NCBI GenBank assembly: GCA_965533275.1
Contig: CBESWG010000015.1
Location: 8,612 to 72,611, forward strand
DNA from: JAUXEH01 sp965533275
GTDB lineage: Bacteria; Acidobacteriota; Aminicenantia; Aminicenantales; Aminicenantaceae
Direction: 5' to 3'
DNA: 64,000 bases
Part shown: positions 58,551 through 64,000 of the stretch, in pieces
Numbering within the stretch: the first letter of the stretch is position 1
Layout: each line of letters opens with the position of its first letter
The notes under the pieces: generated by a model
What the model saw: the letters and a program-made list of their open reading frames with translations, nothing else
What the model was told of the DNA's origin: nothing
Databases searched by the model: none
Program-made: the position numbers and the translations under genes

Positions 58551-59336
58551 TCAGGCTTCATCCAGGGTGAGAATAAGGGGCGCATGATCCGAGGGAGTGG
58601 GGCTGCGCCGCTTGCGGGGCCAGAGGTCGACGCCGATATCGCTGATGCGCTCGAGCAGGGGAGCCGTAGCGAGGGCATAATCGATGCGCATGCCCTCGTC
58701 CTTCCAGATGGCACCTCCCATGTAGCCCCACCACGTATACTGTTGAGCTTCGGGAAAAAAGTGACGGTAGACATCCGTCAGGCCCCAACCGAGAAGGCTG
58801 GAAAATGCCTCCCTCTCTTCGGGCATGGTGCCTATGGTGTCGAACAATACCTCTGCAGAATACACATCCGAGTCATTGTGGGCGACATTGAAATCTCCCA
58901 CCAAGAGTAGAGGATCTTCCGGGCTGTGGTTCTTTCCCAGGAAGCGGATGAGCCGATCATACCATCCGAGCTTGAAAACAAACTTGTCTTGACCCCGTTC
59001 TCCGCCATGGGGAACATACAGGTTGAACAGGGTGAAGTCTGAGGCCCGGGCTGAGATCGAGCGCTTCTGTTCGTCCCAGTCCGGGTCCTCGAATCCCCTC
59101 CTCACATCCTGCAGGCGGGCTTTGGAACAGATGCCGACACCGTTGTAGGCCTTCTGGCCGGACACGGCGCAGGTATAGCCGAGGTCTTCGAATTCCGCAT
59201 GGGGGAACAGGGCATCCTCTGCCTTGAGCTCCTGCAGACACAGGACATCGATGTCCTGGTCCCTGTGGTCGAGCCACTGCAGGACCAGGTCTTTACGGGC
59301 CCGGATGGAGTTGACGTTGAAGGTGCAAATCTTCAT
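58551..59336 (-). CDS. xthA: Exodeoxyribonuclease III
   Basis: The 261-residue AP endonuclease/3'-exonuclease repairs abasic DNA. It shows MKICTFNVNSIRARKDLVLQWLD, VLCLQELKAED (Glu metal ligand), NLYVPHGGERG, LLVGDFNVAHNDSD (Asp-Asn active site), and the C-terminal MRIDYALATAPL and SDHAPLILTL. A start just before MKICTFNVN is in agreement with the family. It is upstream of the M28 gene by 57 bases in the same direction. Confidence 0.95.
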   Translation of the reverse strand: MKICTFNVNSIRARKDLVLQWLDHRDQDIDVLCLQELKAEDALFPHAEFEDLGYTCAVSGQKAYNGVGICSKARLQDVRRGFEDPDWDEQKRSISARASDFTLFNLYVPHGGERGQDKFVFKLGWYDRLIRFLGKNHSPEDPLLLVGDFNVAHNDSDVYSAEVLFDTIGTMPEEREAFSSLLGWGLTDVYRHFFPEAQQYTWWGYMGGAIWKDEGMRIDYALATAPLLERISDIGVDLWPRKRRSPTPSDHAPLILTLDEA

Positions 59337-59469
59337 CCTGCTCTCTCCTGGAAGGTCTATCCATTATAGCCGGAACCGGGCAAGAACGGAACCACTGCTT
59401 TGGGTGGAATAAGATGGCCTTGGCCGCGGGCCCCTCCAGCCGGATAAAATCGGGGCATGCCGAGGTCGA

Positions 59470-60411
59470 TCAGGGAGAACCTGCGAATCGATGGGCCAGC
59501 TGTACAGCAGCGAGCATGCTGCGGGGATCCGCCGTTCCCTGCCCGGCGATATCGAAGGCCGTACCGTGGTCGGGCGAGGTGCGTACGAAGGGGAGCCCCA
59601 GGGTCACATTGACGCCGGTTTCGAATGCGATCAGCTTGAAGGCGACCAGGCCCTGGTCATGATACAGGGAGACCATCAGACGGTCGGGCCGGCCCAGGGC
59701 CATCCGTGGAGCGGTGTCGGGTGGATGCGGTCCGGAGACCGGAATCCCGGCATCCCGAACGGCCTGCAGTGCGGGGATGATCTCATCTGTCTCCTCCGCC
59801 CCTAGCAGCCCGTTCTCTCCGGCATGAGGATTCAGGCCGCAGACCAGGAGTTCGAGTCCCTCTCCCAGGATCGGCGAGGCATGTCGGTGCAGCCTGAGCA
59901 GGAATTCCTGCAGCGGCTGCGTCCTGATCCTCTCCAGCGCATCCCGGAGAGGGAGGTGATGCGTATACAGGGCCAGATTCAGTCTCTCGGAGAAGAATGA
60001 CATGATGGCTCCCGGCCAGGACTGCTCCAGGAAATCGGTGTGTCCGGCCCAGGCGATGTCCGCCAGGCTCCAGGAATGTTTGGAGATCGGGGCTGTGACT
60101 ACAGCCTGGAGAATGCCCCTGCGGGCCGCATCCACCGCGCTCTGCACACAGGAGAAGGAGGACCGGCCGTTATCAGCGGACGGCTTGCCTGTGACAAAGG
60201 CTTTCCGAGAAAGACCCGAGTCCTGGATCCGGCAGCGTTCGAGCGCGGATGACAATCCCAGCCGATCGGCCTCCCGCACGATCACGGAGCGTGGTCCGAA
60301 CAGGGTGTAATCGGCATGCGGCAGGTGATCTGAGCCCAGTGATTTAAGCGTGACCTCCGGGCCAATGCCCCCCGGATCGCCGAGAGTGATGCCGATCCTC
60401 GGGCGCGTCAT
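59470..60411 (-). CDS. pdxA: 4-hydroxythreonine-4-phosphate dehydrogenase PdxA
   Basis: PdxA oxidises 4-phosphohydroxythreonine in pyridoxal phosphate synthesis. The 313-residue protein has GITLGDPGGIGPEVTLKSL, VVTAPISKHSW with GHTDFL, LYHDQGLVAFKLIAFETGVNVTLGLPFVRTSPDHGTAFDIAG, with metal-binding histidines in the GHT, YHDQ and SPDHG segments. It overlaps the Hfq-like gene by four bases, so it is translated from that operon. No pdxJ is in the window. Confidence 0.94.
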   Translation of the reverse strand: MTRPRIGITLGDPGGIGPEVTLKSLGSDHLPHADYTLFGPRSVIVREADRLGLSSALERCRIQDSGLSRKAFVTGKPSADNGRSSFSCVQSAVDAARRGILQAVVTAPISKHSWSLADIAWAGHTDFLEQSWPGAIMSFFSERLNLALYTHHLPLRDALERIRTQPLQEFLLRLHRHASPILGEGLELLVCGLNPHAGENGLLGAEETDEIIPALQAVRDAGIPVSGPHPPDTAPRMALGRPDRLMVSLYHDQGLVAFKLIAFETGVNVTLGLPFVRTSPDHGTAFDIAGQGTADPRSMLAAVQLAHRFAGSP

Positions 60412-60806
60412 CCTTTGCTGTCAGTGTCCGTAGGTTCCGGCGCCTTCTCTGCTGCTGGTTGGTCCGGCTCGTGTTTGGATAGATATTTGATGCTGCTCTT
60501 GTAGATCAGCAGGTTGGACGCACCCTCCCGGTTGAGCTTGATGCAGTCGCGATCATACCATTCGACATAGCCCCGAACGGTTTCCCCATCATTGAGGGTG
60601 ATTGCCATCCGGACTTTTTTATTCATCTGTTTGAGATAGTAGTAATTTTCCGCATGTGTTTCGTAGGAAGGCTGGGACTTCTTTTTCGAAGCGTCACGAT
60701 CCCGGTCCCGGCCTCGATCTCGGCCTCGGTCGCGATCCCCGTCACGTTCCCGGACGGGTTTTTCCTTGTATTCAGAGAGATTGGGACGGATAAGTTTCCT
60801 GTTCAT
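60408..60806 (-). CDS. hfq: Hfq-like RNA chaperone with N-terminal Arg-Asp repeat
   Basis: The 132-residue protein has a Sm/Hfq core at about 52-110: ENYYYLKQMNKKVRMAITLNDGETVRGYVEWYDRDCIKLN (Sm1) and NLLIYKSSIKYLSKH (Sm2, YKxxI). It departs from the classic Hfq in having EWYDRD instead of the usual ESFDQF/Y and SSIKYL rather than HAIST. The N-terminus holds an RD/RG-type repeat (about residues 19-38), and the C-terminus is acidic-proline rich. It is probably an RNA-binding regulator. It precedes pdxA with ATGA overlap and has its own strong promoter. Confidence 0.82.
   Translation of the reverse strand: MNRKLIRPNLSEYKEKPVRERDGDRDRGRDRGRDRDRDASKKKSQPSYETHAENYYYLKQMNKKVRMAITLNDGETVRGYVEWYDRDCIKLNREGASNLLIYKSSIKYLSKHEPDQPAAEKAPEPTDTDSKG
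60693..60752 (-). repeat. Tandem CGN-GAY repeat encoding Arg-Asp residues
   Basis: The segment encodes residues 19-38 of the Hfq-like protein, alternating Arg with Asp or Gly. At DNA level it is a run of near-identical hexamers (CGGGAC/CGAGAT-like on the coding strand), a low-complexity tract likely prone to length change. Confidence 0.7.
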
Positions 60807-60857
60807 CTTATTTCTCCGCGGGTTTAGACTGTGTGAGAAATACCCTAACTTGGTTTT

Positions 60858-60886
60858 ATTATAGCACTTGCGGCGATAAATATCAA
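60858..60886 (-). promoter_or_regulatory. Strong sigma70-type promoter of hfq-pdxA
   Basis: On the minus strand TTGATA (60881-60886) and a perfect TATAAT (60858-60863) have a 17-base spacer. Transcription would start near 60851, leaving a leader of about 45 bases with a GCGGAG ribosome site before the Hfq-like ATG. Confidence 0.7.
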
Positions 60887-60919
60887 ATTTTCGCCTCCTG
60901 TGCTATGAGTGGAGGGCTC

Positions 60920-63900
60920 TTATTTGGCGAAGCGCGTCTTCAGGGATTCGTAGACCAGGGGAAGCACCACCAGAGTGACGAGCGTGGAAGTGAGGAGTCC
61001 GCCCACCACGACCGTGGCCAGGGGCCTCTGTATCTCGGCGCCCGGCCCGCGCGCCAGCAGGAGCGGCAGCACACCGAAGATGGTCGTGAAGGTGGTCATC
61101 AGGACCGGCCTCAGCTTTTCCTTTACGCCCAGTTCGACCGCGCTGCTCAGGACTTCACCGGACTTGAGCTTCTGGTGAAAGGACGACATGAGGACCAGGC
61201 CGTCCTCCAGCGCGATGCCGAAGATGGCGATGAATCCGATCGAGGCCGGCACACTCAAGTACAGACCCGAGAGCTTCAGGGCCAGGATCCCTCCGGTGAG
61301 GGCCAGGGGGATGTTGATCAGGATGATCAGTACCTCCTGGAACGAATAGAAGATCGTGAAGAGCAGGAGTGCGACCAGGGCCAGGGTGATCGGAGTGATG
61401 AGGCTCAGGCGCCGGCTGGCACGCTGCTGCAGCTCGAACTGCCCTCCCCACCTGACAAAATATCCAGAGGGCAGGTCGATATTCTCAGCCAGCGCGCCCT
61501 GTGCCTCCTTCACGAAGCTGCCGATGTCCCTTCCTCGGATGTTGCACTGGATCGTGATATACCGCTTGTTGCCCTCGCGGTTGATGATCCGTGGGCCCGT
61601 GACCTCTTCCACCGCCGCCATCTGTGCCAGGGGTACCTGCCCGCCCTGGGGGAGCGGGATAAGCAGGTTTTCGAGCTGGTCGACATCCTGGCGAAAATCC
61701 GGGTGGTAGCGCAGAAAGATGTCGAATCGTTTCTGTTCTTCATAGACCTGGCCCAGTGTGATGCCTCCCACCGCGGCCTCGATGGTCTCCTGGATGTCGC
61801 TGATGTTGATCCCGTAGCGGGAGATCCTCCCGCGGTCGAGGACGATCTGGATGTGGTTCTGTCCGCTGAACTGCTCCACCTGGATGTCAGCGGCTCCCTG
61901 AATGTCCCCGATTCCCTCCTTGATGTCCAGGGCCAGGTGCTTCAGCGTGTCGAAATCTTCTCCGTAGACCTTGACGGCCAGCTGGGCCCTGACGCCGGTC
62001 AGCAACTCATCGAGGTTGTGGGCGATGGGCTGGGTCATGTTCAGGTTGATGCCGGGGAACTCCTCCAGGCGGTGTTCGATCTCGTGGATCAGCTCGTCCT
62101 TGTTCTTGAACGATTTCCATTTGCGGATGGGGTTGATGCGGATCAGGATCTCGGCATCGTTTATGGCATGCGCATGGCTCCCCACTTCCCCGCGCCCGAT
62201 CCGGCTGAGTACTCCGGTCACCTCCGGGACTTCCATCAGTACCTTCTCGATCTCGATGGTCGTGGCGACGACCTCGTCGAGGGCGGCGTTGGGGTCGAAG
62301 GTCACCCGCAGGTGCTGTGTGCCCTCTTCGAGGTAGGGGATGTACTCTCGACCCATGAAGGGTACGAGGGCCAGCCCTGCCGCGAAGACGATCAGGGTCA
62401 GGGCGAAGACCTTCTTGCGGTTTTTTCGGCACAGGGCAAAAAATGGCAGGTAGGCTTTCTTGAGGTTCCGGATGAGGAAAGGCTCCTCCGTACTGGAATC
62501 AGGTCGTTTGGCTTTGAGCAGGTAGTATGCCAGGGCCGGGGCGGCCAGGAGGGCAAAAAGCAGGGACCCGACCAGGGCGAACGAGATGGTGAATCCCATG
62601 GGGCGGAACATGATCCCCTCCACGCCCGTCAGCGTGAAGATGGGGAGGAAGACCAGGACGATGATGATGACGGCAAAAAAGAGCGGCCGGCCCACCTCCT
62701 GGGCTGCGGTCAAGATCGCCAGGCGCTTGTCCTCACCGTGCAGGCGCAGGTGGCGGTGGATGTTTTCAACCAGGATGATGGCCGCATCCGCGATCAAGCC
62801 GATGGCGATGGCCAACCCCCCGAAGGAGATCAGGTCCGCTGCCAGGTTGAACTGCTGCATCAGGATGAAGGAGAATAGGATGGAGAACGGCAGGGCGAAC
62901 ACTGCGATCATTGCGGTAGGAAAATCGCCCATGAACAGGAACAGGACAAGGATGATCAGGATGATGCCCAGGATCAGGTTGGTGGAGACGGTGGAAAAAC
63001 ACTGCTTCACCAGGGAGGCCTGGTTGTAGAAGGGGACGATCTCGACTCCTTCCGGGAGAGAGGAGTTGATCTCGGCGATCCGGGCCTCCAGATCCGTTAT
63101 GACCTTGGCGGTGTTGGAACCGAAGAGCTTGAGAACCATTCCAACGACCTTCTCACCCTCGCCGTTGACCAGGGCCGCGCCCCTCCGTACCTCCGGAAGG
63201 ACCTTGACCTCGGCCACGTCTCGGAGCTTGATGGGGGTGCCTTGGTAGCTGGAGAGCACGATCTCGCTCAGGTCCTCGATGGTCTTGGCCAGGCCCACGG
63301 AGCGGACGATGAACTCCTCCTGTCCCTTGGTGATGAAGCTGGCGCCCACGTTCTGGTTGTTACTGCGGACGCTGTCCATGAGCTCTGTCAGGGAAAGGTC
63401 GTACTTGAGGAGGGCCCGCGGGTCCACCAGGATTTGGAACTGCTTGACCTCGCCGCCGATGCTCAGGACCTGGGACACCTCGGGAACAGACTTGAGCTCG
63501 TACTTGATGAGCCAGTCCTGCAGTGTGCGGAGCTCCAGGGCGGACTGCCCCTCGCTTTCCAGGTAGTAGAGATAGACCATGCCCAGGCCCGTGGCGATCG
63601 GGCCCAGCACCGGATTGTGTGCGTATTCGGGGAGCTGATCCTTCGCCTCCAGCACTCGTTGTGCCACCAGCTGCCGCGCCCAGTAGATATCGGTCTTGTC
63701 CTCGAAATAAACGTTGACCAAAGACAGGGCATAGGAGGAGGTGGAGCGGATGGTCTTGACCTTGGGCAGGCCGAACATGCTGGATTCGAGGGGGTAGGAG
63801 ATCAGCCTCTCGACCTCTTCTGGGGCCATCCCGTGTGCCTCGGTGTAGATCTGGACCAGGGGCGGGGAGGGATCGGGGAACACATCGATGGCCAGGCTGC

Positions 63901-63994
63901 GGTAGGCCGTGTAGCCCAGCACAGCCGTGATGAGCGTCGCCAGCACGATGAACAGCCGCTGCTTCAGGGAGAATTGGATGATTTTTTCGATCAT
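60920..63994 (-). CDS. Heavy-metal/cation efflux RND pump, CzcA/CusA type
   Basis: The 1024-residue protein is a complete RND permease. Its N-terminus MIEKIIQFSLKQRLFIVLATLITAVLGYTAYRSLAIDVFPDPSPPLVQIYTEAHG is typical of the heavy-metal subfamily. TM4 has LAIAIGLIADAAIILVENIHRHL (Asp-Ala), and the second half has GREYIPYLEEG and FVRWGGQFELQQRASRRL. The region LMSSFHQKLKSGEVLSSAVELG appears near the C-terminus. The metal is not determined. The adaptor and outer-membrane genes would lie beyond the right edge; nothing of them is in the window. The stop is 113 bases from the Hfq-like gene. Confidence 0.92.
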   Translation of the reverse strand: MIEKIIQFSLKQRLFIVLATLITAVLGYTAYRSLAIDVFPDPSPPLVQIYTEAHGMAPEEVERLISYPLESSMFGLPKVKTIRSTSSYALSLVNVYFEDKTDIYWARQLVAQRVLEAKDQLPEYAHNPVLGPIATGLGMVYLYYLESEGQSALELRTLQDWLIKYELKSVPEVSQVLSIGGEVKQFQILVDPRALLKYDLSLTELMDSVRSNNQNVGASFITKGQEEFIVRSVGLAKTIEDLSEIVLSSYQGTPIKLRDVAEVKVLPEVRRGAALVNGEGEKVVGMVLKLFGSNTAKVITDLEARIAEINSSLPEGVEIVPFYNQASLVKQCFSTVSTNLILGIILIILVLFLFMGDFPTAMIAVFALPFSILFSFILMQQFNLAADLISFGGLAIAIGLIADAAIILVENIHRHLRLHGEDKRLAILTAAQEVGRPLFFAVIIIVLVFLPIFTLTGVEGIMFRPMGFTISFALVGSLLFALLAAPALAYYLLKAKRPDSSTEEPFLIRNLKKAYLPFFALCRKNRKKVFALTLIVFAAGLALVPFMGREYIPYLEEGTQHLRVTFDPNAALDEVVATTIEIEKVLMEVPEVTGVLSRIGRGEVGSHAHAINDAEILIRINPIRKWKSFKNKDELIHEIEHRLEEFPGINLNMTQPIAHNLDELLTGVRAQLAVKVYGEDFDTLKHLALDIKEGIGDIQGAADIQVEQFSGQNHIQIVLDRGRISRYGINISDIQETIEAAVGGITLGQVYEEQKRFDIFLRYHPDFRQDVDQLENLLIPLPQGGQVPLAQMAAVEEVTGPRIINREGNKRYITIQCNIRGRDIGSFVKEAQGALAENIDLPSGYFVRWGGQFELQQRASRRLSLITPITLALVALLLFTIFYSFQEVLIILINIPLALTGGILALKLSGLYLSVPASIGFIAIFGIALEDGLVLMSSFHQKLKSGEVLSSAVELGVKEKLRPVLMTTFTTIFGVLPLLLARGPGAEIQRPLATVVVGGLLTSTLVTLVVLPLVYESLKTRFAK

Positions 63995-64000
63995 GATCTT

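Noticed and set aside
60833..62878. A long open frame on the plus strand opposite the CzcA-type pump
   Set aside because: The translation is low-complexity (Asp, Gly, Gln, Val rich) and antisense to a well-supported pump; it is a GC-driven shadow.

Overview
This window reads as a contiguous chromosomal segment of a GC-rich, diderm, probably anaerobic or fermentative bacterium. A complete KDO pathway (kdsA, kdsB, kdsC, kdsD), two RND efflux pumps, a TolC protein, a YidC with a large periplasmic domain and beta-barrel proteins indicate an LPS-bearing outer membrane. Phosphotransacetylase and acetate kinase, two phosphofructokinases with different donor signatures, a class I aldolase and a CoA-disulfide-reductase/rhodanese fusion suggest sugar fermentation to acetate. 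An Acidobacteriota/Aminicenantes-like affiliation would fit (CarD, DUF4136 lipoprotein, GH29 fucosidase, many exported enzymes), but this is inference and not proven by the sequence. No phage genes, insertion sequences or CRISPR arrays were recognised, and no rRNA or tRNA genes were seen by eye.

Layout. 1-8 kb: the tail of a radical SAM gene, then a minus-strand tripartite efflux operon (TolC, membrane fusion lipoprotein, RND pump) divergent from a marR-osmC pair, with three perfect palindromes in the shared regulatory region. 8-17 kb: exported and catabolic genes. These are a possible papain-fold enzyme, an S51-like protein fused to a cysteinyl-tRNA-synthetase-type tail, a thioesterase, a discoidin-like protein, a decayed outer-membrane gene, a sodium symporter followed by three small membrane proteins, and a GH29 fucosidase lipoprotein. 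17-32.5 kb: a plus-strand housekeeping and central-metabolism run (accA-hisS-aspS, hexokinase, CoADR-Rhd, pta-ackA, aldolase, PFK, glycerate kinase). 32.5-34.7 kb: a hairpin-rich intergenic region, a DUF4136 lipoprotein and a beta-barrel protein ending at an intrinsic terminator, then gene debris.

34.7-53 kb is a long minus-strand series that begins with the origin-type cluster rpmH-rnpA-yidD-yidC-jag. It continues through mnmE-mnmG, a parS site, parA-parB, a bactofilin, then kdsB-pyrG-kdsA-kdsD-kdsC and the mannose-nucleotide genes manB-manC. It ends in an unrecognised 849-residue kinase-like membrane protein. Most joints are 1-4 base overlaps, so cell-pole/chromosome segregation and LPS sugar supply appear to be co-transcribed; pyrG would supply CTP for KdsB. 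The neighbourhood looks origin-proximal, but dnaA is not next to rpmH. 53-64 kb: carD (with a promoter placed so that the mRNA may be leaderless), smpB and a PPi-type PFK on the plus strand. On the minus strand follow DUF2461, a membrane M28 peptidase, exonuclease III, pdxA coupled to an Hfq-like protein with an Arg-Asp repeat tail, and a CzcA/CusA-type RND pump.

The items most worth a second look are the 849-residue kinase-like membrane protein, the S51/CysS-tail fusion, the symporter with micro-proteins, the structured 32.5 kb intergenic region and the RD-repeat Hfq.
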